Source: Amphritea atlantica
GTDB lineage: Bacteria; Pseudomonadota; Gammaproteobacteria; Pseudomonadales; Balneatricaceae
Length of the DNA: 64,000 nt
Assembly (NCBI GenBank): GCA_024397875.1
Contig: CP073344.1
Coordinates: forward strand, 3,587,001 to 3,651,000
Direction of reading: 5' to 3'
Shown: piece after piece, positions 18,408 to 25,539 of the stretch
How the letters are laid out: each line of letters starts with the position of its first letter
Position numbering within the stretch: position 1 is the first letter of the stretch
Notes under the pieces: model-generated
Seen by the model: only the letters and a program-made list of their open reading frames with translations
Told to the model about the DNA's origin: nothing
The model's database searches: none
Position numbers and translations under genes: made by a program

Positions 18408-18492
18408 ACAAGTTGCTCAAGTACACTCCGGCCACAAGTGGCCTCCGCGGGACAAACTGCTGCGCAGTTTGCCCCTTAGCAAGACGTTAAGC
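18408..18492 (+). other. attC site 1, interrupted by the group II intron
   Basis: The right part runs from AAGTTGCTC to the core GTTAAGC (18486-18492), which fits the R' consensus GTTRRRY. It contains a GGCCACAAGTGGCC palindrome, an AAACTGC-TGC-GCAGTTT hairpin and the CCCCTTAGCAAGACGTTA end, close to Vibrio repeat right ends. The left core GCCTCTA is at 16476-16482 on the other side of the intron. Confidence 0.75.
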
Positions 18493-18497
18493 ATTCT

Positions 18498-18776
18498 ATG
18501 AAAATGAACCATGAAGAATACATCGAGAAGCAACGTAAGCGTGCCGTAGAAGTAGCAAACGGAATGCTTGATGGTTCTATTCACTACCTAGAGGGGGCTA
18601 TTGAATTGTCTTCGTTAAGGTTTGAGGTTGACCTGCCTGAAGATGACAAAGATTTTCTAGCTTTTACTGGTGTTGCGTCTGAAGTTGATCATTTGCCAAT
18701 TGGCGCACCAAGGAAATACTGGTCTCAAGAAGCTCTCGATCGGCATGAGCCTGAAATACAGCAATCAATTAAGTAG
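18498..18776 (+). CDS. Cassette-encoded hypothetical protein, 92 aa
   Basis: The gene starts six bases after an attC core, as is usual for integron cassettes, and ends about 50 bp before the next attC. The protein (MKMNHEEYIEKQRKRAVEV start, IHYLEGAIELSSLRFEV in the middle, FLAFTGVASEVDHLPIG and KYWSQEALDRHEPEIQ at the end) looks like a small family of cassette proteins that I recall as being annotated DUF2489, but I cannot confirm the label. It has no signal peptide or membrane segment. The function is unknown. The sequence is AT-rich relative to the core genes around the island. Confidence 0.65.
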   Translation: MKMNHEEYIEKQRKRAVEVANGMLDGSIHYLEGAIELSSLRFEVDLPEDDKDFLAFTGVASEVDHLPIGAPRKYWSQEALDRHEPEIQQSIK

Positions 18777-18827
18777 GCAAAGGAATTCTCTTTGTCAGAA
18801 TGTAAATCTATAGTAGCAAGGTTCAAT

Positions 18828-18887
18828 GCTTAACAAGCAAAGGCAATCCGACGCGCTAACCGCGCGCCGCTGCTTTGGGCGTTACGT
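18828..18887 (+). other. attC site 2
   Basis: The R'' core GCTTAAC (18828-18834, fits RYYYAAC) and the R' region GGGCGTTACGT (to 18887) flank a 60-bp imperfect palindrome. The palindrome has AGCAAAG and CTGCTTTG arms and a central GCGCGCTAACCGCGCG-like hairpin (CGCGCTAACCGCGCG). Layout, length and spacing to the next ORF are those of a recombination site at the end of the 92-aa cassette. Confidence 0.8.
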
Positions 18888-18905
18888 GTCACTTCAGAGT
18901 CAAGC

Positions 18906-19193
18906 ATGGAAGAATTTAAAAGCTTAGAAGAATTAACAGAGATGGATGAAAAGCATCGGTTGATGGGAGTTATCTGTGGCTCTGTTCCTAGCTTGGAGGG
19001 AATGCATAAGTATCTTTCGGAGGAAGTTCTAAACGATGAAGTTCCTGACGAAATCAAAGGACAGTTTAATGTTGTTAAAAACATGGCGCTGTATTCCTAC
19101 TATTTCTATGCGTTAGCTCCTGAGGTTCACCTTAAAACGTATACAGTCATTGAGCACGCACTAAGGCTTAAGACTAACCCTAAAAGAAAATGA
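18906..19193 (+). CDS. Cassette protein, N-terminal half of a frameshifted HEPN-like protein
   Basis: This 95-residue frame (MEEFKSLEELTEMDEKHRL start) begins 19 bp after attC site 2 and ends in NPKRK with a stop that overlaps the ATG of the following frame (ATGA). Its content, including MHKYLSEEVLNDEVPDEIK and SYYFYALAPEVHLKTYTVIEHALRL, is a helical segment ending in the EHALRL pattern common in HEPN-type or MAE_28990-like proteins. It reads naturally into MMLKALINHAV of the next frame, so the two ORFs probably derive from one protein of about 184 residues split by loss of one A in the AGAAAATGATG run. Coupled two-subunit translation or programmed -1 slippage on the A-rich run are alternatives. 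Substrate unknown. Confidence 0.65.
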   Translation: MEEFKSLEELTEMDEKHRLMGVICGSVPSLEGMHKYLSEEVLNDEVPDEIKGQFNVVKNMALYSYYFYALAPEVHLKTYTVIEHALRLKTNPKRK

Positions 19194-19459
19194 TGCTCAA
19201 AGCCTTAATAAACCACGCTGTATCACAGCGTTGGATTAAAGATTCAGGGTTTCGTCATATAGATAACCCAAGCCCTGATAATGAATGGTGCAAATCAATG
19301 GTGGATGTAATCTCTGATCTGAGAAACTCTAAGGCTCATGGTTCGTCAATGTTGGTTGGCGACTGTTTGCACCACATATCGTCATGCGCAGACTTTGTTA
19401 ATCAGCTATTTCCTGCGCTTCAAACACGTAACACATATGAGCCGCCTCGGAGTCAATAG
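19190..19459 (+). CDS. Cassette protein, C-terminal half with HEPN-type RNxxxH motif
   Basis: This 89-residue frame overlaps the previous ORF by 4 bp. Its key feature is DLRNSKAHGSSML: R45-N46-x3-H50 fits the HEPN ribonuclease signature R-[NDH]-x3-H, and it is placed on a predicted helix after WCKSMVDVISDL. HEPN domains of this kind occur in toxins and in abortive-infection and other defence RNases, so an RNA-cleaving or RNA-binding role is plausible but not shown. With the upstream frame it makes one cassette of about 550 bp. Whether the split is functional or a decayed gene cannot be told from one sequence. Confidence 0.6.
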   Translation: MMLKALINHAVSQRWIKDSGFRHIDNPSPDNEWCKSMVDVISDLRNSKAHGSSMLVGDCLHHISSCADFVNQLFPALQTRNTYEPPRSQ

Positions 19460-19460
19460 A

Positions 19461-19577
19461 GTATAACGCTCTTATCTGGCCGCGAAGCGGCCAGTGCATT
19501 TATTTCAATCAATCAGTCAGCCAGTTGTCTTCGTCTGTCATTGTCGTTGCCAAAACGAGTTTGCAACAAACACATAT
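19461..19577 (+). other. Cassette 3' region with attC-like remnants, next to the IS
   Basis: No gene is visible here. GTATAAC (19461) resembles an attC left core and is followed by the hairpin CTGGCCGC-GAA-GCGGCCAG (about 19475-19493). A second candidate left core, TTGCAACAA (19561-19569), lies just before the IS end and may pair with the attC right half found on the other side of the IS at 21018-21068. Confidence 0.35.
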
Positions 19578-19599
19578 TGAGACTCTCTTACCCCGTGCT

Positions 19600-19890
19600 C
19601 AACGGGTGCCTACCAATACCTCATCCCTGACGTAAGTAGGGGTACTAGACATTCATCGGTTAACCTGAGAAAGGCGCTATTCAAAACCGTGGAATACATT
19701 CCAGTTAGTATCAGGCTCAGTTCAGGTGCAAACCGCTTTACTGATTGTTAATGCACGCCAGTGAAGCGTCTAATCAAGGCCAGGGGCTAATGTGCCCGGA
19801 CCACAAGACCTGTTGAATTTAATAAGGGTTACCAGGCCTTCGACGGTCTCTGTTGTTTCCAGTTAGACGTTCAGCTCGCTTCACTGCGTG
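19600..19890 (-). ncRNA. Candidate bridge-RNA region of the IS
   Basis: This region lies between the transposase stop and the IS end, is conserved in position in IS1111-type elements, and holds no ORF. IS110-family transposases use a structured bridge RNA encoded in the non-coding end of the element, which for IS1111-type elements is downstream of the gene. I infer its presence from layout only and did not resolve the target- and donor-binding loops. Confidence 0.3.
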
Positions 19891-19892
19891 AC

Positions 19893-20936
19893 TTACCCGG
19901 CTAAAAATCTTTGTTCATCAAATACCTGCCGATTCTTAAGCATAAAATAGACACAGCGCCCGAGCTTGTGAGCCAGGGCAGTCAATGCCTTCGCTTTGCC
20001 CATACGTTTATGTAGTCGGGCCAGATACGACTGAGCCTTCTCATTCCCTCTCAGATAACCTACGGCAACTTCACCAAAGGCCCATCGCAAATGTGCGTTA
20101 CCAATTTTATTGCCTTGAGTCCCATACACCTTGCCTGCGGACTCAGCCCTGCATTTGATCAACCGGCTATACGAGGCAAACTTCTGCACGCTTTCAAAGC
20201 GTGTAATATCGCCGATCTCATACAGAATGGTGAGTGCCAGTATCCGTCCCATGCCAGGTACGCTGGTTAAAATATGGTAATCCCGGCCATTGTGATGCTT
20301 GGCGTGCTTTTCGATATAACATTCGATTGCACTGAGCTGACGGTGGTAAAACTCAATGATATTCAGATCCAGATCGATATTTTTCTGCACCAATTCATCG
20401 GCAAACTTATCACGCATCTGCTCCCGGGCATTGGAGTAACGCAGATTCAGGTTGTTAGGTGGCAGGTTGTACTGACTGGTGGTGTTTTTAACATGGGCTT
20501 TCAGGTCTGCACCGTGCCTGACAATGCGGGTGCGTCGACGCAGCAGATCACGGGTCGCCCTCATTTCAGCGGGATACACGTAGGCTAAAGGAAAGTTTCC
20601 ACCGCGAATTAAGTGTGCGATTTTGTATGAATCGATCCGGTCATTTTTAGCTTTTCCCCCATGGATTGCTTTCATATACAGGGCGTGACCCAGAATAAAA
20701 TCGATGTTATGTTCATGGCAGAAATCGGAAATCCAGTACCAGCAATGCATACATTCGACACCCAGAACGACATTGCCGAGATAGGGCTTCAGAAGATCTA
20801 ATAAGGGTTCAGGCTTGGCTTTAATCTCTTTATGAAGCACAGTTTGCCCATCATCGTCTAAGATACAGACGTACAGGGAGCGTGCATGCAAGTCGATACC
20901 GCAGTAAAAGGGATGTTTGTTGGTGTAAAATCTCAT
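19893..20936 (-). CDS. IS110/IS1111-family transposase
   Basis: The 347-residue protein has the N-terminal RuvC-like DEDD domain (YCGIDLHARSLYVCILD, then VVLGVECMHCWYW and KNDRIDSYKIAHLIRGG) and the C-terminal Transposase_20 domain with SVPGMGRILALTIL, FASYSRLIKC and NAHLRWAFGEVAV, including the conserved serine region. The length is normal and the frame is intact, so it is probably active. These enzymes act as serine/DEDD recombinases guided by a bridge RNA. Orientation is opposite to the cassettes, and its ends border attC-like sequence. Confidence 0.93.
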   Translation of the reverse strand: MRFYTNKHPFYCGIDLHARSLYVCILDDDGQTVLHKEIKAKPEPLLDLLKPYLGNVVLGVECMHCWYWISDFCHEHNIDFILGHALYMKAIHGGKAKNDRIDSYKIAHLIRGGNFPLAYVYPAEMRATRDLLRRRTRIVRHGADLKAHVKNTTSQYNLPPNNLNLRYSNAREQMRDKFADELVQKNIDLDLNIIEFYHRQLSAIECYIEKHAKHHNGRDYHILTSVPGMGRILALTILYEIGDITRFESVQKFASYSRLIKCRAESAGKVYGTQGNKIGNAHLRWAFGEVAVGYLRGNEKAQSYLARLHKRMGKAKALTALAHKLGRCVYFMLKNRQVFDEQRFLAG

Positions 20937-21017
20937 GGGTCTTCTCCTTTTGGTTTGGTCGCCTTCCAGCTTAGTGTGAAAACAGTAAGCTGGGGGGAGA
21001 AGGCTCTATGAGTATCA

Positions 21018-21068
21018 AGTCAAGCAAGAAGGACGCGCTAACGCGCGCCTCTTCTTGAGGCGTTAATG
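21018..21068 (+). other. attC site 3, right half
   Basis: AAGTCAAGCAAGAAGG, a GCGCGCTAACGCGCG-like centre (CGCGCTAACGCGCG) and CCTCTTCTTGAGGCGTTAATG form an attC-like palindrome in which CAAGAAG pairs with CTTCTTG. The R' core is GTTAATG, one base off GTTRRRY. The left core appears to be separated from it by the IS. This is the last site of the array before the terminator of the OmpA-like gene. Confidence 0.65.
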
Positions 21069-21092
21069 TCCGCTGTGTGTCGAAACCTGACA

Positions 21093-21118
21093 CAAAAAAA
21101 CCGCCATATTGGCGGTTT
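21093..21118 (-). terminator. Intrinsic terminator of the OmpA-like lipoprotein gene
   Basis: On the minus strand ACCGCC-AATAT-GGCGGT is followed by seven T. It lies about 100 bp after the stop of the OmpA-like gene, beyond the CTAG hairpins, and would also insulate the cassette island. Confidence 0.8.
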
Positions 21119-21134
21119 CTTGTTTATGCTTTTT

Positions 21135-21208
21135 CTAGCAAGGAAACGAAGTTTCCGTCTAGCCACGAGCAGGAGCCGAAGGTTCCGTTCTAGCTACTCT
21201 CGCGAAGC
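21135..21208 (-). repeat. CTAG-bounded hairpin cluster downstream of the OmpA-like gene
   Basis: The first module, CTAG-CAAGGAAAC-GAA-GTTTCCGT-CTAG (21135-21162), is the exact 28-bp reverse complement of 15348-15375. It is followed by an AGGAGCCGAAGGTTCC-type module ending in CTAG (21190-21193) and CTCTCGC-GAA-GCGAGTCGC. Read in the direction of the upstream gene, these have the same polarity as the cluster after flgT. Confidence 0.75.
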
Positions 21209-21217
21209 GAGTCGCAA

Positions 21218-21871
21218 TTAGTTCTGAGTCCCACGAATATTAACTTCTACGCGACGGTTCATCGACCGCCCACCGGCGGTATCATTGCTGGCCACCGGAT
21301 AGCGCTCACCATAGCCACGCGACTGAAGTCGTAACGGCGCTACACCACCACCGGCCAGATATTGGGCAACGCTGGCTGCACGACGCTCCGACAGGGTCTG
21401 ATTGGATTCAAAAGATCCGGTACTGTCGGTAAAACCGTCAATATTTACCACCGTCTTGTCGAATTTAACCAGTACCTTGGCGACTGAGTTCAGAGTTGGA
21501 TAGAAACCCTGATCAACCACGTATGAATTGGTCGGGAATGTCACATTGCCCGGCATAATCAGGCGGATTGAGTCACCAATGCGTTCAACCCGTACGCCGG
21601 TGCCTTCCAGCTCCTGACGCAACAACATCTCCTGCTGGTCCATGTAGTAACCGATACCGCCACCCACGGCACCACCCAGCAATGCACCGGCAATCGCGCC
21701 TTCCGTTCTTTTACCTTTACCCGCCACGGCATTACCCAGAACCGCACCGGCAACAGCACCAATGCCGGCACCGGTAGTGGCATTGCTGGTCTTAGATTCC
21801 TGGGTATATGGATCCATTGTCTGGCATCCCGCCAGTGCAATAGCACCAGCTAAAACAATTATTTTTTTCAT
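21218..21871 (-). CDS. OmpA-family lipoprotein (YiaD-like)
   Basis: The protein begins MKKIIVLAGAIALAGCQTM, a lipoprotein signal with the lipobox LAGC. A glycine-rich segment (about residues 30-80, with GAGIGAVAGAVLGNAVAG) resembles glycine-zipper regions and could insert in or associate with membrane. The C-terminal OmpA-like peptidoglycan-binding domain (about 105-215) has VNIDGFTDSTGSFESNQTLS, LSERRAASVAQYL and the arginines of NRRVEV. I chose the ATG at 21871 because AGGAG lies 5 bases upstream; the GTG two codons earlier would sit on the ribosome-binding site. It probably links outer membrane and peptidoglycan. It ends at the CTAG hairpins and a terminator. Confidence 0.88.
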   Translation of the reverse strand: MKKIIVLAGAIALAGCQTMDPYTQESKTSNATTGAGIGAVAGAVLGNAVAGKGKRTEGAIAGALLGGAVGGGIGYYMDQQEMLLRQELEGTGVRVERIGDSIRLIMPGNVTFPTNSYVVDQGFYPTLNSVAKVLVKFDKTVVNIDGFTDSTGSFESNQTLSERRAASVAQYLAGGGVAPLRLQSRGYGERYPVASNDTAGGRSMNRRVEVNIRGTQN

Positions 21872-22169
21872 TATCACTCCTTTGAGGATCTGTGAAAAAG
21901 TTCAGCCTGATTCAGACATTACTGCGAACTGATAAAACCGATAACGATCGCGCTCTCTTTAATCGGGGTTAGTTGCTATTCTGCCAACTTAGTTCCCCCT
22001 TAGCCAATCTAGTTAGTAAATTATCGTTTTTTAAGCTGAATATCACCTTAGCGGGGCATTTTTCACGATATAGAACTGGCCTCAGGTTACAACACCTTAT
22101 AGAATCTCTTTTAACACATAAGTAAGACCTTTGTATTGCGATCGAAACATTCTGCCCGAGGATTATCAC

Positions 22170-24077
22170 TTGTCTCAGCTACCAGTCATCGTGGGGTTCG
22201 GCGGCATCAGCCCAGCCGGACGCAGTTCATTTCACCATGGCTATCGGCGCCTGATCCTCGATAAACTCAATAGCGAAAAGCGCAGTGAGACGTTACTGGA
22301 CCTGGCCACGCTGATGGGACTGGCAGGTTACAGAGACAACAGCTACATCGATCAGCAGGGCAACGCCACCGCGGTCAGCGAACTCTTAGAAACGATCACC
22401 CCTCAGGTATGTAACAACACTCTGATTCGTCGTATCGAAAAAGAGTGCTTTGATGTTCATAATGTCACCTTCAACAAACCCGCTACCATCAATGCGGACG
22501 AGCCGATCACCTTTACCCTGCGCAAGCGACAGTTGCCCCAGAATATTCCTTCAAACTGGTCAGTTAAGCCACTGTCTGGCACCCAGATTGAAGTGACACT
22601 GAAGGGTGATCTGGACGTTATTTTCCCCGATTTCAAAGAAGCTCTGGTGCAATCCGCCGGACAGTTGCCCAGCGGTTTCCAACCCGGCAAGCTGTACCAG
22701 TCGCGCAATCATCCACGCAATATCCAGATGACGGTATTCGGGGCCTCCGATGCCCTTAATTCTGCCGGCATTCCGTGGGACAAAATTGCCGCGGCTGTCA
22801 GCCCTGATCAGATCGGTGTCTATGCCAGCAACTCAATCGGTCAGCTTGATGATCTGGGGTTTGGCGGCCTGACTAAATATCCGTCAATCGGCAAGCGAAC
22901 CACCTCAAAACAGATGCCTCTGGGCTACGCACAGATGCCGGCTGACTTTGTTAACGCCTACATTCTCGGCAGTGTCGGTGTAACCGGCGGTTCACTGGGC
23001 GCCTGTGCCACCTTTCTCTACAACCTGCGCAGTGCAGTAAACGATATCCGTTCCGGCCGCCGTAAGGTCGTCCTGGTCGGTGGCAGCGATGCCCCGGTGA
23101 CTCAGGAAATAATCGAAGGCTTTCGTTCAATGGGCGCACTGGCAGAGGATAAAGACCTGCAGGCGCTGGATAATCTCGCCGAGCTGTGTGCCGATGATTA
23201 TCGTAAGGCCTGTCGCCCGTTTGGTAATAACTGCGGTTTTACCATCGCCGAATCTTCACAGTTCACCCTGTTAATGAGCGATGATCTGGCGATTGAACTG
23301 GGAGCCGACATCCACGGCGCCGTAGCCGAAGTATTCGTCAACGCCGATGGCCACAAGAAGTCGATCTCAGCCCCCGGTATCGGTAACTATATCACGATGG
23401 GTAAGGCCGCCTCGCTGGTACAGAGCATGCTCGGACAGACCTCGCTGCATCAGCGCAGTTTCGTTCAGGCGCACGGCACCAGCACGCCGCAGAACAGAGT
23501 CACCGAATCCCACGTTATCAATGAAACCGCCAAAGCGTTTGGCATTCAGAACTGGACCGTCGCTGCACTGAAATGCTTTATCGGCCATTCACAGGGCACC
23601 GCCGGCGGCGACCAGATGAACCTGTCACTGGGCGTATGGGAGTATGGTTACATTCCGGGCATCACCACTACACCGGAGTTTGCCAGCGATATCCATAACA
23701 GCAACCTTAACCTGAGCAACCAGCACATTGAGGTTGGTCCACAGGGGATAGACTCCATAATTCTCAACTCAAAAGGATTTGGTGGTAATAATGCGAGTGC
23801 CGTTGTACTGGCGCCCCATATTACCCGCCAGATGCTGCTGAAGCGTTACGGACAGGAAACGCTTAACCGCTATCAGGATAAGCTGATTGCAACCCGGGAA
23901 GCCGCAACCGCCTATGATCAGAACAGCATCAAGGGCCTGACCCGGCCTATCTATCTCTATGATCACAACGTTCTGGCGGGTGAAGATCTTGAAATCAGTA
24001 ACCGGGAGATCCGCCTGCCAGGCTATGCTCAGCCAGTCAGCCTGGATATAGATAACCCGTTCGACGATATGAAATAA
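22170..24077 (+). CDS. fabY: FabY-type beta-ketoacyl-ACP synthase
   Basis: The protein closely resembles Pseudomonas aeruginosa FabY, the ketosynthase that starts fatty acid synthesis by condensing acetyl-CoA with malonyl-ACP in place of FabH. The shared N terminus (SQLPVIVGFGG followed by AGRSSFHHG), the active-site cysteine in TGGSLGACATFLYNL, and the histidines in VQAHGTSTPQNRVTE and FIGHSQGTAGGDQ support an intact thiolase-fold ketosynthase. I chose the TTG at 22170: it has a CGAGGA ribosome-binding site 8 bases upstream and aligns with the FabY start, giving 635 residues against about 634 there. An upstream ATG at 22131 would add 13 unrelated residues. No FabH gene is seen in this window. 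Confidence 0.9.
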   Translation: MSQLPVIVGFGGISPAGRSSFHHGYRRLILDKLNSEKRSETLLDLATLMGLAGYRDNSYIDQQGNATAVSELLETITPQVCNNTLIRRIEKECFDVHNVTFNKPATINADEPITFTLRKRQLPQNIPSNWSVKPLSGTQIEVTLKGDLDVIFPDFKEALVQSAGQLPSGFQPGKLYQSRNHPRNIQMTVFGASDALNSAGIPWDKIAAAVSPDQIGVYASNSIGQLDDLGFGGLTKYPSIGKRTTSKQMPLGYAQMPADFVNAYILGSVGVTGGSLGACATFLYNLRSAVNDIRSGRRKVVLVGGSDAPVTQEIIEGFRSMGALAEDKDLQALDNLAELCADDYRKACRPFGNNCGFTIAESSQFTLLMSDDLAIELGADIHGAVAEVFVNADGHKKSISAPGIGNYITMGKAASLVQSMLGQTSLHQRSFVQAHGTSTPQNRVTESHVINETAKAFGIQNWTVAALKCFIGHSQGTAGGDQMNLSLGVWEYGYIPGITTTPEFASDIHNSNLNLSNQHIEVGPQGIDSIILNSKGFGGNNASAVVLAPHITRQMLLKRYGQETLNRYQDKLIATREAATAYDQNSIKGLTRPIYLYDHNVLAGEDLEISNREIRLPGYAQPVSLDIDNPFDDMK

Positions 24078-24153
24078 GATTTAAAACCGTAAAGGCGGTA
24101 CAAGTGAAAGGCAGCTTGCGCACAACGTCAACAGACCATTATCAGGAACTATT

Positions 24154-24567
24154 ATGCTCAGAGTTATCATCGCAACATTTATAACACTGGCCCTGACCGG
24201 ATGCATGGACAGCATCACCAAGCTGCCCGAACCGACAGATACCAGCTACTACACCATTGATCTGAAAGATTACAGTTACTGCCAGGGCAGCAGCTCGACC
24301 TGCCACAGCCTCAGCACAATCAGCACCGGCACTCAGTTCGCCGGACCGGTTGAAGACGTTTACGGCACCAAGATCAGCGGCCCGAACTATCGCGGCAGCC
24401 TGCTGCGGATGATACTCGAGCCTCAGGGAGCCCCCTATACAGCAGATAAGATCAGCGAAAACGGTCGTTACTACCGTGTCCCCGCCAACGAACATACCGA
24501 TACCGTATGGAAGGTGCTTGGGGATATCAATGATTCACTCTATAACAACAGGATCATTTCCGACTGA
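24154..24567 (+). CDS. Hypothetical lipoprotein, 137 aa
   Basis: The N terminus MLRVIIATFITLALTGCMDS is a clear lipoprotein signal (lipobox LTGC, cysteine 17). The mature part is about 120 residues, with cysteines in SYCQGSSSTCHSLS that could form a disulfide. It contains TGTQFAGPVEDVYGT and RYYRVPANEHTDTVWKVLGD, and I recognise no domain. It starts 76 bp after fabY with an AGGAAC ribosome-binding site and may be read through from it. Its last 28 bp overlap the convergent tatD-type gene, so the two mRNAs share antisense 3' ends. Confidence 0.7.
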   Translation: MLRVIIATFITLALTGCMDSITKLPEPTDTSYYTIDLKDYSYCQGSSSTCHSLSTISTGTQFAGPVEDVYGTKISGPNYRGSLLRMILEPQGAPYTADKISENGRYYRVPANEHTDTVWKVLGDINDSLYNNRIISD

Positions 24568-25319
24568 GCTGCGGTTGCTTCGATAACTTCTTCCAGTGGC
24601 TGCTGCCTGAGCTTAGCAACAACCGCGGCAACCTTCGCGACCCGTTCAGGATAGTTAACCTGCCCCTGATAGCCGAGCAGCGGCATATCCGGACTATCGG
24701 TCTCCAGGACAAAGCTTTCAAGCGGCAACTCAGCCACCAGGCGTCGCAATCTGGTCGCGCGATCATAGGTTACCGCCCCACCGATTCCCAGCCTGAATCC
24801 CAGTTTAAGATACTCCCGGGCCTGCTGTTCGCTGCCTGAAAAGGCGTGTACCAGCCCGGCCCGCTCCAGCTTCACCTGACGTAACTGCTTCAGCATCTGA
24901 TCATGGGCCTTGCGAACGTGCAGCAATACCGGTTTAGCAAACTGTTTCGCCAGCCTTAGTTGAGGTAACAGGATATCCAGTTGCTGTTGCAGCTCGGCCT
25001 GCGGGATAAACAGATCCAGACCTATCTCTCCCACAGCCACCAGATCAGAACGGTTTTGTAACTCCAGCTTCAGTCGGCACAGGTCATTTTCAGCATCGGG
25101 ATGTTCAAAGCAGGGGTGCAAGCCCAGCGCGGGATAAAGGCCGGAATGCGCAGCACAGAGTGCCAGTAAGCGGCTCCAGTGCGGCTCAGAGACACCCGGC
25201 ACCACAAACCGGGCTACCCCCTTGTCCCGGGCACGCTTAAGCACAGTGCCTATGTCGTCTGCCAACGCTGGAAAATCCAGATGACAGTGGGTATCGATCA
25301 GCTGCATAGAGTCATTCAT
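24540..25319 (-). CDS. TatD-family metal-dependent hydrolase (YjjV-like)
   Basis: The 259-residue TIM-barrel protein has the TatD metal ligands in order: DTHCHLDF near the start, GEIGLD (about residue 97), LLHVRKAHD (about 132), VHAFSGS (about 157) and ETDSPDMP near 206. TatD proteins are magnesium-dependent DNases or D-aminoacyl hydrolases linked to DNA repair and proofreading. Its divergence from TatD itself suggests the YjjV branch, but this is uncertain. MQLIDTHCHLDF starting at 25307 is a possible shorter start. It overlaps the convergent lipoprotein gene by 28 bp and is followed upstream (toward prfC) by CTAG-like hairpins. Confidence 0.9.
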   Translation of the reverse strand: MNDSMQLIDTHCHLDFPALADDIGTVLKRARDKGVARFVVPGVSEPHWSRLLALCAAHSGLYPALGLHPCFEHPDAENDLCRLKLELQNRSDLVAVGEIGLDLFIPQAELQQQLDILLPQLRLAKQFAKPVLLHVRKAHDQMLKQLRQVKLERAGLVHAFSGSEQQAREYLKLGFRLGIGGAVTYDRATRLRRLVAELPLESFVLETDSPDMPLLGYQGQVNYPERVAKVAAVVAKLRQQPLEEVIEATAAQSEMILLL

Positions 25320-25321
25320 TG

Positions 25322-25370
25322 CCAGACGCGGCTTCGCCGCTTGCTAAACGTCACTTCGTGACGCGCCAGT
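25322..25370 (+). repeat. CTAG-like hairpin pair between tatD and prfC
   Basis: AGACG-CGGC-TTC-GCCG-CTTGCTAA and ACG-TCAC-TTC-GTGA-CGCG follow each other, both with the ACG-stem-TTC-stem layout seen in the clusters at 15319 and 57561. The CTAG boundaries are partly decayed here (CAGA, CTAA, CCAG). Confidence 0.6.
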
Positions 25371-25507
25371 GATAAGAAAAAGCTTAAGAGCCTTATTCGG
25401 GAGAATCAAGTTTATCACCACTGCATGGCCTTGTAAGAAGACGGCTGCAGCCACTCGGTAGAGAGTCCTGATCCCCTTTGGCAGACGAGACCATCGCCTC
25501 TGGAAAC

Positions 25508-25539
25508 AAAAAAAAACGCGCCCCAAGGCGCGTTTTTTA
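25508..25539 (-). terminator. Intrinsic terminator of prfC
   Basis: On the minus strand ACGCGCC-TTGG-GGCGCGT is followed by nine T, directly after the prfC stop codon. Confidence 0.88.

Larger units (their letters stand above)
19578..21010 (-). mobile_element. IS110-family (IS1111-type) insertion sequence
   Basis: One DEDD transposase gene is flanked by a short upstream segment (about 75 bp) and a long downstream non-coding segment (about 310 bp), the IS1111 layout. Imperfect subterminal inverted repeats are suggested by CCTTCTCCCCCC (minus strand, 21003-20992) and CTCTCTTACCCC (about 19583-19594). No target duplication is expected for this family. The right flank (from about 21017) is the right half of an attC site, so the insertion looks like the IS1111-attC subgroup. 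End positions are estimates within about 10 bp. Confidence 0.75.
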
